Assembly: GCA_030041375.1 (NCBI GenBank) | Contig: JASHOA010000060.1 | Span: forward strand, 1-64,000 | DNA: 64,000 bases | Direction of reading: 5' to 3' | Source: Acetobacteraceae bacterium | GTDB taxonomy: Bacteria > Pseudomonadota > Alphaproteobacteria > Acetobacterales > Acetobacteraceae | Shown: positions 33,460 to 44,735 of the stretch, piece after piece | How positions within the stretch are numbered: the first letter of the stretch is position 1 | How the letters are laid out: each line of letters starts with the position of its first letter | The notes under the pieces: model-generated | The model's input: only the letters and a program-made list of their open reading frames with translations | Told to the model about the DNA's origin: nothing | Database searches by the model: none | Translations under genes and position numbers: made by a program

Positions 33460-34373
33460 CCTCTGACAGCCGGGGCTCTCACTCCGAGTGCCAGGGCCGC
33501 GCCGGTCAGCATCAGCATCATGCCCGCCGCTTCCGCTCGCGAAACGGTCTCTCCGAAGCTGAGCATGCCGCTGATCACGGCGATGATCGGCACCACAAAG
33601 GCATAGGTTGCCGAGCGGCTCGGTCCCCAGTCGCGCAGCAGCACGAAATAGAACGTGTAGCCGATCAGCGTTCCGAAGACGACGATATAGAACCAGCCGA
33701 GCCAGGCGAGGAGGCCCCACTCGCCGCCTGCAGCAGCGCGCGCACCCGGCTCGAAACCGAGCGAGAGCAACAGCAACGCTGCACCGCCGGCAAGATAGGT
33801 AAGCCCCGAAAGCAGCACGGCCGGATGACGCGCGAGCAGGGGGCGCGCCAGCACAGAGCCCGCGCAGGAGGCCAAGGTTGCCGCGACGATCGCAAGCATG
33901 CCGAGCGTCTGCCATTTGTCGGCGCTGCCGATTGCTTCCGCCGCCGGCCAGAACAGCAGGGCCAGCCCGAGAATTCCGATTCCGATGGCAATCCCCTGGC
34001 GAACCAGGAATCGTTCCTCCCCGAGTGCAACGCCGAGCAGCAGCATGACGAGCGGCGTCAAAGCCGAGTTCAGCACCGCTGCGAGCCCGGACGGGATGAC
34101 CCGCAGCCCCCAGTAGAGCGGCGCGTAGGTCAGTGGAATGAGCAGGGCCGCGGAAATCAGAAGCCGCGGCAGATCCTCAGCCGGCACCATCCGGCCGCGG
34201 CGACGCCGCGGCGCCCAGTGATAGCCAAGCACCACCAAGCCGGCCACGGCGAAGCGCGTACCTGCGAACAGCATCGGCGGCACGGCATCCACGCCGAGTT
34301 TCGTTGCCACCCAGGTCGTGCCCCAGATCAGGCAGATCGTTGCAAACAGGAGATGGCGGTACGTGAACGGCAT
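33456..34373 (-). CDS. EamA/DMT family transporter
   Basis: The 305-residue protein has ten hydrophobic helices in two EamA repeats. Signatures are CLIWGTTWVATKLGV and PPMLFAGTRFAVAG in the first half, and VIPSGLAAVLNSALTPLVML and GPSRSATYAFVVPIIAVISG in the second. Members export amino acids, nucleosides or other metabolites; the substrate is unknown. The start at 34373 (MPFTYRHLLFA) follows GGAAGAG; a GTG at 34409 is possible. Its TAG stop lies inside the CTAG boundary of module 2. Confidence 0.9.
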   Translation of the reverse strand: MPFTYRHLLFATICLIWGTTWVATKLGVDAVPPMLFAGTRFAVAGLVVLGYHWAPRRRRGRMVPAEDLPRLLISAALLIPLTYAPLYWGLRVIPSGLAAVLNSALTPLVMLLLGVALGEERFLVRQGIAIGIGILGLALLFWPAAEAIGSADKWQTLGMLAIVAATLASCAGSVLARPLLARHPAVLLSGLTYLAGGAALLLLSLGFEPGARAAAGGEWGLLAWLGWFYIVVFGTLIGYTFYFVLLRDWGPSRSATYAFVVPIIAVISGMLSFGETVSRAEAAGMMLMLTGAALALGVRAPAVRG

Positions 34374-34430
34374 CGGCCACACATACTCTTCCGCCAGTTG
34401 AGCAGGCACCCACCCGGGCGCTTCCCCGCC

Positions 34431-35411
34431 TCAGCTTTCCTCGCTCCGGACCACGCTGGCATGGACCCGCCTGGCCAGTTCCGCCGGCAGCGGTCCGGCC
34501 GCCGCGGCAGCCAGACAGCCGGCAAGTTCGCTCCGGTTCTTCACCCCGAGCACCAGCGTGTCGATGTCGAGCCCGAGCGCATAGCGGTGCCCGAGGATCG
34601 CCGGATCCGTGCCGAGTTCCGCTGCGAGTCGGCGGAATCCTGCCGCCCGCTCGAAGTCGATCCGCTCCGGATGTTGCGCGGGCAGCGGACGGTCGAGCCC
34701 GGCCGTCAGTGCACCAGCCTGCACCGCACGAATCCCCATCACCCCCACGCCATTCGCCCGTGCCGCGGCGATCACCGCCCTTGGCTTTGCCGGCCCCGCG
34801 AAGAATTTGAGGCTGCCCGGCGAATCGAGGAGATTGGCGATGCACTGTACCGCCGCCGGTCTCGGCTGTTCGTGCAGCAGCCGGATGATGGTGTCGGGAT
34901 GGCCGATGCCGGTCAGGCCCCAGGCGCCGATGATGCCTTCCCCAGCCAGGCGCTCGAACGCCGGGCGAACATGGGAATCGAAGCGTTCATAGGGGGTCAT
35001 GCGCTCGGCCGCGTCCGGCCGCCGCAGCAGGAATCCCTCGTCCGGTACTACATTCGAGTGCAGAAAGAAGAGATCGAGGCGCGGAAGCTTGAGCCGCTCG
35101 AGGCTTCCTTCGATCGAGCGCCTCAGTGTGCCGTCGATCTCGGCGGCGGGAAGATTGCCGAGATTGCACTTGCTGGTGACGTAAACCCCGGCGGGTAGCT
35201 TACCCCCGAACGCCTCACCCACCACCCGCTCGGCCAGGCCATTACCGTAGCGGGGGGCAAGGTCGATCCAGTTGATTCCGGCGGCGACAGCCGCCTCTAC
35301 CGTGGCGATACACTCCTCCAGGGTGGTTTCGCCCCACAGCATGCCGATCCCTCCCCCGCCGAGCGTCAAGGTCGAGACCGGCGGAAGCGGCCCGAATGAA
35401 TGTTGCTGCAT
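34431..35411 (-). CDS. Aldo/keto reductase
   Basis: The 326-residue protein is an AKR-fold enzyme of the L-fucose/D-threo-aldose dehydrogenase-like group, with LGGGGIGMLWGETTLEECIA, INWIDLAPRYGNGLAERVVG (catalytic Asp and Tyr), VYVTSKCNLG (catalytic Lys) and SLERLKLPRLDLFFLHSN. NAD(P)-dependent reduction or oxidation of an aldose or aldehyde is expected. The start at 35411 has GGAG about 10 nt upstream. A module 1 repeat lies upstream at 35564. Confidence 0.9.
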   Translation of the reverse strand: MQQHSFGPLPPVSTLTLGGGGIGMLWGETTLEECIATVEAAVAAGINWIDLAPRYGNGLAERVVGEAFGGKLPAGVYVTSKCNLGNLPAAEIDGTLRRSIEGSLERLKLPRLDLFFLHSNVVPDEGFLLRRPDAAERMTPYERFDSHVRPAFERLAGEGIIGAWGLTGIGHPDTIIRLLHEQPRPAAVQCIANLLDSPGSLKFFAGPAKPRAVIAAARANGVGVMGIRAVQAGALTAGLDRPLPAQHPERIDFERAAGFRRLAAELGTDPAILGHRYALGLDIDTLVLGVKNRSELAGCLAAAAAGPLPAELARRVHASVVRSEES

Positions 35412-35563
35412 GCGTGCTACTCCGATCAGCCCCGGCGCGAGATTGGGTGGCATCTGCCTTCGCGGTCCGGGCGCCGGCAATGAGGAAGTCGTACTCCCGA
35501 TCCGCCGCCGCGATGCCGCTTGCCGGGCAACCCGCAACAAGAGCCGCGCCCGCGCCGATCTTG

Positions 35564-35670
35564 CTAGACCGGGGTCGGGCTGACTGTGCAGCCCGACCCC
35601 GGTCTCGCGCTTTATTCGAGCCCGCGATTCACGCCCTCCGACGTTTCCGCCTCGGGCGATCGCGGGCTAG
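35564..35670 (-). repeat. CTAG-bounded repeat, module 1, copy C
   Basis: A complete 107-bp copy in reverse orientation, bounded by CTAG at 35564-35567 and 35667-35670. Both hairpins are perfect here (GGGTCGGGCTG ... CAGCCCGACCC; AGCCCGCGAT ... ATCGCGGGCT). It lies between the aldo/keto reductase start and the 3' end of the PQQ dehydrogenase. Confidence 0.94.
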
Positions 35671-35787
35671 GCAGCGTTGTCACGCATCGGCACACGAAGA
35701 TCGCTATTCCCGCCCGGCGATGAGCGGATTGCACAAAACGACGGCGGGGCGCATGCGCACCCCGCCGCCCAGGCCCGCTCCTCTACG

Positions 35788-37497
35788 CTACTGCGGCAGC
35801 GTGAAGATCGCGAGCGCATCTCCGAGCGGATAGGTCATCTGGAAATTGCCACCGGATGCGACCGCGATGTACTCGTGGCCATTCACCTCGTAGGCCACCG
35901 GCGGCGCGTTCACGCCGGCACCGAGATTGAAGCGCCAGAGCAGCTTGCCGGTGGTGGCATTGAAGGCATCGAACCAGCCGTCGCCCTCGCCGCTGAAGAC
36001 GAGATTGCCGGCAGTCGCCAGCGCACCGCCCATCATCGGCTGCGGCAAGGTCTGGTTCCAGGCGATCTTGCCCGTGTTGACGTCGATCGCCGTCAGCGTC
36101 CCGTCTTGCACCCCGCCGGGCACATTGGAGAAGGTGCTGCCAAGCCTGATCAGGCCGGGGATGCTGTGGGTGGTTGCCTCGGTCTTGAACGTCATCAGCT
36201 GGTCCATTCCGAGGACATAGACGAAGTGCGTGACCGGCGAATAGGCGGGCGGCGACCACTCGCTGCCGCCGTTGGCGCCGGGCAGGCTTTGCACGCCCGC
36301 GACGGTCGGCTGGGCAAACATGTTCTTCTGCTGGTCGAACGGCTCGGACTTGCGGATCAACTTGCCCGTCTCGCGATTGACGATGTAGTACCAAGCCGTT
36401 TTCCCGGCTTCTCCGGCCGCTGGAACTGTCTGGCCGTTGTCGGTAGTGTCGAACAGGATCACGTTGCTGACCGCGTCATAATCCCAGACGTCGTGCGGCA
36501 CTTCCTGGTAGGCCCAGGCAAAGGCGCCGGTCTTGGCATTCAGCGCGACGATCGAATCCGTGTACAGATTGTCGCCCTCGCGCACCCGGCCGTTGAGGTC
36601 GGGGTTGGGGTTGCCGACCGAGAAGATCACCAGCCCGCGCTGCGTATCGATCGCCGGCGTGGTCCACACGCCGCCGCCGCCATACTTCCAGGAATCACCG
36701 GCCCAGGACTTCGGGTCCGTGGTATCGAAGCGCCAGACCTGCTGGCCGTTGCTTGCGTTGTAAGCGGCAATGAAACCGCGGGTCGCCCACTCGCCGCCGG
36801 AGCTGCCAATGATCACCATCCCGTTAAAGGCCTGCGGGGCCATCGTCTCGGAATACCCGATCCTGGGATCGGCAACCGACTGCGACCAGGCCACCTTTCC
36901 GGTCTTGGCATCGAGCGCGACCAGGTGGGCGTCGATCGTGACGAAGTACACGTTGCCGTACGCGGCAACGACACCGCGATTGACCGGGCCGCAGCAGATA
37001 TGATTGAGCCCGTCGTTATAGACATAGCGCCACATCTCGCGCCCGGTCGCGGCGTCCATCGCGATCACCGCCTGCTTGCTGTCGACCATCGGCGTGGTGA
37101 TGTACATGACGCCGTTGACGACCACCGGGGTCGTCTCGAAGCTGGCCGTATATCCCGTCTGCGCAATCGCCACCGGAACCAGCTTGGTCACGTTGTCCGC
37201 GTTGATCTCGTTCAGCGGCGAGAAGCGCTGATTCAAATAGCCGTGGCCCGAGTTCGTCCAGTTGGCGCCTCCCGGGTCGCTCAGCATGGCATCCGTGACG
37301 TTCACATCCTGAGTGACGGTGGGCGAGTTCGCGACCGCCACGTTGCCGCCGCTCTCCGAAGGTTGCGTCGCTGCCAGCGCAGCCGGGCCGGCAATTCCGA
37401 TGCCCAGCACGAGCGCGAGAGCCGGCCCGGCCCACGTCATCGCTTTGTCTCGCCATGCCGGCCGCTGCTTCGCTGAGAGCGATCTTTGATCTTTCAT
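35788..37497 (-). CDS. PQQ-dependent alcohol dehydrogenase, probable lanthanide type
   Basis: The 569-residue periplasmic quinoprotein oxidises an alcohol and passes electrons to a cytochrome c. It has a signal peptide, the vicinal disulfide HICCGP (Cys 168-169), tryptophan-docking repeats and metal-site residues Glu236 (SGGEWATRG), Asn296 (SVGNPNPD) and catalytic Asp339. Asp341 follows it in a DYD motif (PHDVWDYDAV), which in this superfamily marks lanthanide rather than calcium enzymes such as XoxF and ExaF. The ATG at 37497 has AGGAGGAACGG just upstream. The cytochrome c gene precedes it in the same operon; no PQQ synthesis genes are in the window. Confidence 0.93.
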   Translation of the reverse strand: MKDQRSLSAKQRPAWRDKAMTWAGPALALVLGIGIAGPAALAATQPSESGGNVAVANSPTVTQDVNVTDAMLSDPGGANWTNSGHGYLNQRFSPLNEINADNVTKLVPVAIAQTGYTASFETTPVVVNGVMYITTPMVDSKQAVIAMDAATGREMWRYVYNDGLNHICCGPVNRGVVAAYGNVYFVTIDAHLVALDAKTGKVAWSQSVADPRIGYSETMAPQAFNGMVIIGSSGGEWATRGFIAAYNASNGQQVWRFDTTDPKSWAGDSWKYGGGGVWTTPAIDTQRGLVIFSVGNPNPDLNGRVREGDNLYTDSIVALNAKTGAFAWAYQEVPHDVWDYDAVSNVILFDTTDNGQTVPAAGEAGKTAWYYIVNRETGKLIRKSEPFDQQKNMFAQPTVAGVQSLPGANGGSEWSPPAYSPVTHFVYVLGMDQLMTFKTEATTHSIPGLIRLGSTFSNVPGGVQDGTLTAIDVNTGKIAWNQTLPQPMMGGALATAGNLVFSGEGDGWFDAFNATTGKLLWRFNLGAGVNAPPVAYEVNGHEYIAVASGGNFQMTYPLGDALAIFTLPQ

Positions 37498-37596
37498 CCG
37501 TTCCTCCTGTCGCGTAGCTGTTTTCATGTCAGCCAGGGGTTTCGGGACTCACGTACGGGCTTCCCTGGCGGCCCGTAGGTAAAACGGTACGGCTTC

Positions 37597-38058
37597 TCAG
37601 CCCTGTTTCGGGTACGGCAGCATCTGCACGCAGGTGACCGAATTCTCGTCGAGAGAAGCGCTTCCTGCCGGGTAGTGGTTGACCTGCAGAATGTAGGCGA
37701 AGGCTTCTTCGTAGTCGCTCTTCGTCAGGCTGCCAGGCGCATCGTAAGGCATCTGCGAGGAGATGAAGCCGAACAGGTCCGCGCCGGTGATCTTGGTGAA
37801 CTGGAGCCAGGCTACGAACTGCGGACCGGTGAGCGGCGGCCCCGCCCCTCCGGCAAGGGACGCCAGATGGCAGGCGGCACAATGCGTGTCGAAGACGGTC
37901 TTCCCTGATGCGGCCTGCGCCGCGCTGTACCAGCCGGCACTGGCCGGCCCGCAGGCAAGCGCGGCTGACCCTGGCGCTGCAAGGACCAAAGTTCCCAGCA
38001 CGGCAATCCGCAAGACAACCAATCGCCGCGACAACAGCGGTCCCCACTTCGACGCCAT
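37597..38058 (-). CDS. Small periplasmic cytochrome c
   Basis: The 153-residue protein has a signal peptide (VVLRIAVLGTLVLAAPGSAAL), one heme site CAACH (FDTHCAACHLASLAGGAG) and an axial-Met candidate in SSQMPYDAPGSL. Single-heme cytochromes next to PQQ dehydrogenases are usually their electron acceptors (XoxG-like role), so it probably takes electrons from the downstream quinoprotein. The ATG at 38058 follows GAGGGAAGG; the frame extends further upstream but without cytochrome sequence. Confidence 0.92.
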   Translation of the reverse strand: MASKWGPLLSRRLVVLRIAVLGTLVLAAPGSAALACGPASAGWYSAAQAASGKTVFDTHCAACHLASLAGGAGPPLTGPQFVAWLQFTKITGADLFGFISSQMPYDAPGSLTKSDYEEAFAYILQVNHYPAGSASLDENSVTCVQMLPYPKQG

Positions 38059-38295
38059 CCTTCCCTCGAACGTCTCTTCGCGCCTCCGGTCCCTCGGGTC
38101 GGTCGGAGGTTCTTGGCGAGAAGCTAGCGTTCCCGGTGCATCCCGGCAAGGAATATCCAGCCCCGGAAAGAAGAAGCCGCCAGCCGATCGCGCCCGCGCA
38201 TGGAATCGCCGCGCCGGCGCCGGGCGAAAATCGAATCTGCAGGCCCCGGCGCACCATGTCAGGATCGGCCGGATACTCTGAGGAGGCCAGGCTCC

Positions 38296-38553
38296 ATGAT
38301 GTTCGCAATCGATCCGCTGACTGCCGCGGGAGTGCTCGCCTCGACAGCGGTAATGGATGCGGTCTATGTGCTGTTCACCGCCGCAGTGACAGGCAGGCGC
38401 GCCGTATGGGCGGCGAACTGGAGCGGCCTCTGGTATCTGCTCTCGGCGTTCGCGGTCATCAACTATACGCAGCACGCCGTGTATATCGTGTTTGCGGCCG
38501 GCGGTTCCTGGATCGGCGCCTTTTCCTCCGTGCGTTGGCTGCGCAGCCGCTGA
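38296..38553 (+). CDS. Small membrane protein, divergent from the cytochrome-PQQ operon
   Basis: The 85-residue protein has two to three hydrophobic helices (AAGVLASTAVMDAVYVLFTAA and WYLLSAFAVINYTQHAVYIVF) and an AGGAGG 10 nt before its ATG. I do not recognise the family. It shares a 237-nt divergent intergenic region with the cytochrome c gene, so the two may be co-regulated. Confidence 0.72.
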   Translation: MMFAIDPLTAAGVLASTAVMDAVYVLFTAAVTGRRAVWAANWSGLWYLLSAFAVINYTQHAVYIVFAAGGSWIGAFSSVRWLRSR

Positions 38554-38604
38554 CACCGGGAATCACGCATAAGTGACGCGGGTTTCCCGCGCGCCGCCAT
38601 TGTT

Positions 38605-38627
38605 CTCCTCTCCCGGAGGGAGAGGAG
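38605..38627. terminator. Perfect hairpin after the small membrane protein
   Basis: The sequence CTCCTCTCCC-GGA-GGGAGAGGAG is a 10-bp perfect stem with a 3-nt loop, 51 nt after the stop at 38553. It has no T-tract. Similar CTCTCCC/GGGAGAG palindromes are common dispersed repeats in GC-rich proteobacteria, so it may be a repeat rather than a terminator. Confidence 0.45.
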
Positions 38628-38762
38628 CAGGGGGCCGGGATCAGTCACTCGTCGACGAAAGTGGTTGCTGGAAAGAACTGGCGGCGCGTGGACGCACGTC
38701 CGCTCTTGCACCGCCCGGCGCCCGAGCGATAGGGTCGGCTCTTCCCCCGCGAGGAGCTCGGT

Positions 38763-39587
38763 ATGCTGTTGGCCCAGGTGAGCGATCTGCATCTGCGCCC
38801 GGTGGGGCTCGCCGCCGACCGCGTCGTCGAAACCAACATGCTGGCCGAACGCGCCTTCCGCGCGATCGCCCGGATGCGACCGACCGTCGATGCGGTCCTG
38901 CTCTCGGGCGATCTCACGGAATCCGGGGTCATGGCGGAATATGAGGTACTGGTTGCATTGCTCGGGCGGCACATTGGCTGCCCGGTCCTCGCCATTCCCG
39001 GCAATCACGACCAGCGGGAGAATTTCTGCGCCCGCCTCGCCCATCTTCCCGGCGTCATCGAGGACTCCGAATTCGTGCAATATACCCACGATCTCGGCCC
39101 GCTGAGGCTGGTCATGCTGGATACGGTGGTGCCGGGGGCGGCTCACGGACAGCTTTGCGCCAGGCGGCTTGAGTGGCTCGAACGGACACTGAGCGAAGCA
39201 CCGGCAAAGCCCACCATCATCGTGATGCATCATCCGCCGTTCGACTGCGGGATCGCCCATATGGACCGCATCAAGCTCATGGAGCCGGAGGAGTTTGTTG
39301 CGATCGTCGGTCGGCATCCGGAGGTCAGGCGCATCCTGTGCGGGCATGTGCATCGCCCGGCCACCACACGCATCGCCCACGCGATCGCGATGATCGCGCC
39401 CTCGATTGCACACCAGGTGGCGCTCGATCTCGATCCTGCGGGGCCATCGGCGTTCGTCATGGAGCCGGCCGCATTCCAGTTGCACTACGTGGACGCAGGC
39501 GGCGAGGTCGTTTCACACATCGCCTATGTCGAGGATTTTCCCGGGCCGTTTCCCTTCGTCGCCGGCGCCGATCATGCGGATGACTGA
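38763..39587 (+). CDS. Metallophosphoesterase, CpdA/GpdQ-like phosphodiesterase
   Basis: The 274-residue protein has the five metallophosphoesterase motifs: QVSDLHL, LLSGDLTESG, IPGNHDQRE, VMHHPPF and CGHVHRP, as in class III cyclic nucleotide phosphodiesterases (CpdA) and glycerophosphodiesterases. A cAMP or glycerophosphodiester substrate is likely but unproven. GAGGAG lies 7 nt upstream of the ATG. It converges on glnA with about 290 nt between. Confidence 0.88.
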   Translation: MLLAQVSDLHLRPVGLAADRVVETNMLAERAFRAIARMRPTVDAVLLSGDLTESGVMAEYEVLVALLGRHIGCPVLAIPGNHDQRENFCARLAHLPGVIEDSEFVQYTHDLGPLRLVMLDTVVPGAAHGQLCARRLEWLERTLSEAPAKPTIIVMHHPPFDCGIAHMDRIKLMEPEEFVAIVGRHPEVRRILCGHVHRPATTRIAHAIAMIAPSIAHQVALDLDPAGPSAFVMEPAAFQLHYVDAGGEVVSHIAYVEDFPGPFPFVAGADHADD

Positions 39588-39614
39588 TCGCCCTGCCTCC
39601 GGTCGCCATTCGCG

Positions 39615-39666
39615 CTGAGCCCGCGATCGCCCGCGGCGGAATCGTCGGAGGGCGTGAATCGCGGGG
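39615..39666 (+). repeat. Partial module 1 repeat, copy D
   Basis: Only the first half of the module 1 repeat is present: the AGCCCGCGAT ... ATCGCGGGGT hairpin, with CTGAG where other copies have CTAG. The second hairpin is lost; unrelated sequence follows. It sits in the convergent gap between the phosphodiesterase gene and glnA. Confidence 0.85.
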
Positions 39667-39689
39667 TTAAACAATGTCCTCGTGTCCTG

Positions 39690-39728
39690 CCCCTTTCGTT
39701 TGCTGCCGCCGGCAGCAAACGAAAGGGG
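39690..39728. terminator. 39-bp perfect palindrome in the convergent gap before glnA
   Basis: Arms CCCCTTTCGTTTGCTGCCG and its exact complement flank a single C, making a 19-bp perfect stem. It lies between the 3' ends of the phosphodiesterase gene and glnA, the right place for a bidirectional terminator, though it lacks a U-tract. A protein-binding or mobile-repeat origin is also possible. Confidence 0.55.
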
Positions 39729-39879
39729 ATGAGAGGCCACTCCAGGCAGGCTGAACACGCTCACATCGTCGCCCAGCCTTGCAAGGGTAGCAGCCTCGCA
39801 AGGCACTCTTCTCTGCGATCGGGCGCCGGACCAGGCCCGGCGCCCGCCCTGGCCTCCGATGCGGAGGGGCGTTTGCGGA

Positions 39880-41313
39880 TCAGACCGAATAATACATCTC
39901 GAACTCGACCGGATGCGGGGTGTGCTCGAAGCGGAACACTTCCGTCCATTTCAGCGCGATATAGCTTTCGATCTGGTCGGTGTTGAAGACATCGCCGGCC
40001 AGCAGGAATTCGTAATCCGCCTCGAGCGCTCCGATCGCTTCACGCAACGATCCGCACACCGTCGGAATGCCCTTCAGCTCCTCCGGCGGCAGATCGTAGA
40101 GATCCTTGTCCATCGGGTCGCCCGGATGGATTTTGTTGCGGATGCCGTCCAGTCCGGCCATCAGCATCGCGGCGAACGCGAGATAGGGGTTGGCAGCGCC
40201 ATCCGGGTAGCGGACCTCCACCCGCTTCGCCTTCGGACTGGTGGCGTAAGGAATGCGGCAGGCCGCAGAGCGGTTGCGCGCCGAATAGGCGAGCAGAACC
40301 GGGGCCTCGAAGCCGGGGACCAGGCGCTTGTAGCTGTTCGTGGTCGGGTTCGTGAAGCAGTTGAGCGCCTTGGCGTGCTTGATGATGCCGCCAATGTAAT
40401 AGAGCGCCGTCTCGGAAAGATCTGCATAACCGTTGCCGGCGAAGAGCGGCTTGCCGGCCTTCCAGATCGACTGGTGACAGTGCATTCCGGAGCCGTTGTC
40501 ACCATAGATCGGCTTCGGCATGAAGGTCGCGGTCTTGCCGTAGCTGTGAGCGACATTGTGGATGCAGTATTTGTAGATCTGCATCGCATCCGCCATCGTG
40601 ACGAGCGGGCTGAACTTCAAGCCAAGTTCGTGCTGGCTCTGCCCCACCTCGTGATGGTGCTTCTCGATCGTCACCCCCATCTCGCCCATCGTGGCAAGCA
40701 TCTCGGCACGCAGATCGCTGTCGGAATCGACCGGTGGCACCGGGAAATAGCCGCCCTTCACCGCCGGCCGATGCCCCATGTTGCCCTCGGGATAGTCCTT
40801 CATGGAGGCTTGCGGCCCCTCGGTGCTGTCGAGTTGGTACATGCCGTAGTTGCCGCCGGTCCCGAACCGGACCGAGTCGAACACAAAGAACTCCGCCTCC
40901 GGACCAAAGAAGGCGGTGTCGCCGATTCCGGTCGATTTCAGATAGGCCTCGGCCTTCTTGGCCGTCGAACGCGGATCACGCCCGTAAGGTTGGCCGGTAG
41001 ACGGCTCGAGGATATCGCAGAACAGAATGAGTGACGGCTTGGCCGCGAACGGATCCATGCACGCGGTCTCCGGATCGGGCATCAGGATCATGTCGCTCTC
41101 GTTGATCGCCTTCCAGCCGGCGATCGAGGAGCCGTCGAACATGATGCCGTCCTTGAAGGCATCCTCATCGATGGTCGCGGCAGCCTGGGCGGTATGCTGC
41201 CACTTGCCGCGCGGGTCGGTGAATCGCAGGTCCACGAATTCCACCGCGTGTTCCTTCATCATTTCCATGACCTTGCTCGCGCCGCCGGTGGGCGCGCTGG
41301 GTCGCTTCGCCAT
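39880..41313 (-). CDS. glnA: Glutamine synthetase, type I
   Basis: GlnA makes glutamine from glutamate and ammonium. The 477-residue protein has [41 protein letters not shown], the [10 protein letters not shown] loop, the ATP-site [18 protein letters not shown] and the adenylylation-site segment [11 protein letters not shown], so GlnE-dependent control is expected. The start at 41313 (MAKRPSAP) follows GGAGAGACGA. It lies 79 nt downstream of glnB, the usual alphaproteobacterial glnB-glnA order. Confidence 0.97.
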   Translation of the reverse strand: MAKRPSAPTGGASKVMEMMKEHAVEFVDLRFTDPRGKWQHTAQAAATIDEDAFKDGIMFDGSSIAGWKAINESDMILMPDPETACMDPFAAKPSLILFCDILEPSTGQPYGRDPRSTAKKAEAYLKSTGIGDTAFFGPEAEFFVFDSVRFGTGGNYGMYQLDSTEGPQASMKDYPEGNMGHRPAVKGGYFPVPPVDSDSDLRAEMLATMGEMGVTIEKHHHEVGQSQHELGLKFSPLVTMADAMQIYKYCIHNVAHSYGKTATFMPKPIYGDNGSGMHCHQSIWKAGKPLFAGNGYADLSETALYYIGGIIKHAKALNCFTNPTTNSYKRLVPGFEAPVLLAYSARNRSAACRIPYATSPKAKRVEVRYPDGAANPYLAFAAMLMAGLDGIRNKIHPGDPMDKDLYDLPPEELKGIPTVCGSLREAIGALEADYEFLLAGDVFNTDQIESYIALKWTEVFRFEHTPHPVEFEMYYSV

Positions 41314-41392
41314 TCGTCTCTCCATCCTTGCTCTGGGTCAGTCCTGGTCCTCGGCCTGCTCGCCGGTTACCGGCAAGCCGGTCCGTCGGCTC

Positions 41393-42144
<752 letters not shown>

Positions 42145-42927
42145 ATGGCGATGCCCGAGTTCACCCTGCGTCAGCTTCTCGAAGCCGGTGTCCATTTCGG
42201 CCACCACACGCGCCGGTGGAATCCGCGCATGGGGCCCTACCTCTACGGCGTGCGCAACCAGGTCCACATCATCGATCTCGAGCAGACGATGCCGCTGCTC
42301 TTCCGCGCGCTCGGCGCCATCCGCGATGTCACGGCCAGTGGCGGACGCGTGCTGTTCGTCGGCACCAAGCGTGCGGCAGCCGAATATGTGGCCGAGGCGG
42401 CAAAGCGCTGTGGTCAGTACTACGTGAACCACCGCTGGCTGGGCGGCACGCTGACCAACTGGAAGACCATCACCGGCAGCATCAAGCGGCTGCGCCAGAT
42501 CGAGGAGATGCTGGCGGGCGAGGGCCACGGCCTGACCAAGAAGGAGGTGCTCGAGATCACGCGCAGCCGCGACAAGCTCGAGCGTGCGCTCGGCGGCATC
42601 AAGGAGATGGGCGGATTGCCCGACATCCTGTTCGTGATCGACACCAACAAGGAAAGGCTCGCGATCGAGGAGGCCGGCAAGCTGCATATCCCCGTCGTCG
42701 CGGTCCTGGACAGCAACTCCGACCCGAGCGGCGTCACCTATCCGATTCCCGGCAACGACGATGCGATCCGCGCCATCAACCTCTATTGCGACCTTGTCGC
42801 CGGCGCCGTGCTCGACGGCATCAGCGCCGAACTGGCGGCCTCCGGGGCAGACCCCGGCGCCGCCGAGGAACTGCCCGCCGGGCGGCCGGTCGCGGTCGCG
42901 GCCGAGGAATTGCCGGCATCCGGTTGA
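42145..42927 (+). CDS. rpsB: 30S ribosomal protein S2
   Basis: The 260-residue protein has the S2 signatures [59 protein letters not shown] and [15 protein letters not shown]. The C-terminal 35 residues are an Ala/Glu/Pro-rich extension. It opens the plus-strand superoperon running to gloA and is followed 13 nt later by tsf. Confidence 0.97.
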   Translation: MAMPEFTLRQLLEAGVHFGHHTRRWNPRMGPYLYGVRNQVHIIDLEQTMPLLFRALGAIRDVTASGGRVLFVGTKRAAAEYVAEAAKRCGQYYVNHRWLGGTLTNWKTITGSIKRLRQIEEMLAGEGHGLTKKEVLEITRSRDKLERALGGIKEMGGLPDILFVIDTNKERLAIEEAGKLHIPVVAVLDSNSDPSGVTYPIPGNDDAIRAINLYCDLVAGAVLDGISAELAASGADPGAAEELPAGRPVAVAAEELPASG

Positions 42928-42940
42928 ACAGGGGGTGGTA

Positions 42941-43846
42941 ATGGCGGACATACGGGCAGCCCAGGTCAAGGAGCTTCGCGAGAAGACCGGCGCCGGAATC
43001 ATGGACTGCAAACGGGCTCTTGCGGAGACCGGCGGCGAAATCGAAACGGCGGTGGACTGGCTGCGCAAGAAGGGCCTTGCGGCGGCGGCGAAGCGTGCCA
43101 GCCGCGCCGCCACCGAAGGACTTGTCGGCATCGCCACTTCCCCCACCGGCAGTCCCCAGCGCGCAGCCATGGTGGAGGTAAATGCCGAGACCGACTTCGT
43201 CGCCCGCAACCAGACCTTCCAGGCCTTCGTGGCGGCGGTCGCCGCCGTCGCGCTCGAGACGGGGGAGGATGTCGATGCCATCCTCGGGGCGCCATATCCA
43301 GGCGCTTCCGGCCGTACCGTCGGCGACGAACTCGGGCGGCTCGCCGCGACCATCGGCGAGAACATGACCCTTCGCCGCGCCCGCGTGCTCTCCGCCCCGG
43401 TCGTCGCCAGCTACGTGCACGCCGCCCTTCGCCCCGGCCTTGGCCGGATCGGCGTCCTGGTCGGGCTTACCGGCATCGGCGAACCCGAGGCCGTTCTCGA
43501 GCTCGGGCGCCAGGTCGGCATGCAGGTCGCCGCCGCCCGGCCCGAAGCGATCGACATCGCCGGCGTCGACCCCGCCGCGCTCGAGCGTGAAAAGGCAGTC
43601 CTGGCTGAGCAGGCACGTGCCTCGGGCAAACCCGAGGACATCATCGCCCGCATGGTGGAAGGACGAATCCGCAAATACTACGAAGAGGTCGTGCTGCTGG
43701 AGCAGGTCTGGGTGCATGACGGAGAAAGCAGGGTCCGGGCGGTGCTGAAAAAGGCCGGAATGGCGCTCACCGATTTTGCCCGCTTCGCCCTCGGCGAGGG
43801 CCAGGCCAGCCCGCCCCGCGCCGAAAGCGCAGAAAGGGCCGCCTGA
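42941..43846 (+). CDS. tsf: Elongation factor Ts
   Basis: EF-Ts recycles EF-Tu from GDP to GTP. The 301-residue protein has [21 protein letters not shown], the [10 protein letters not shown] core and C-terminal [32 protein letters not shown] stretch precedes the ATG. It is in the standard rpsB-tsf pair. Confidence 0.97.
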   Translation: MADIRAAQVKELREKTGAGIMDCKRALAETGGEIETAVDWLRKKGLAAAAKRASRAATEGLVGIATSPTGSPQRAAMVEVNAETDFVARNQTFQAFVAAVAAVALETGEDVDAILGAPYPGASGRTVGDELGRLAATIGENMTLRRARVLSAPVVASYVHAALRPGLGRIGVLVGLTGIGEPEAVLELGRQVGMQVAAARPEAIDIAGVDPAALEREKAVLAEQARASGKPEDIIARMVEGRIRKYYEEVVLLEQVWVHDGESRVRAVLKKAGMALTDFARFALGEGQASPPRAESAERAA

Positions 43847-43871
43847 ACCGCTCTGCTTGTTCGCTGCCTGA

Positions 43872-44642
<771 letters not shown>

Positions 44643-44735
44643 TTGAGCGCCAGTCCCAAACTCATTGATTTTCGCTATTAACTTGGCTCGAACGGCAACA
44701 GACTCGGCGCGGCTTGAGGCGAGAGGAGGCGGGCG

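Noticed and set aside
35677-37476. 599-residue plus-strand open frame
   Set aside because: It is antisense to the PQQ dehydrogenase, whose catalytic and disulfide motifs are clear.
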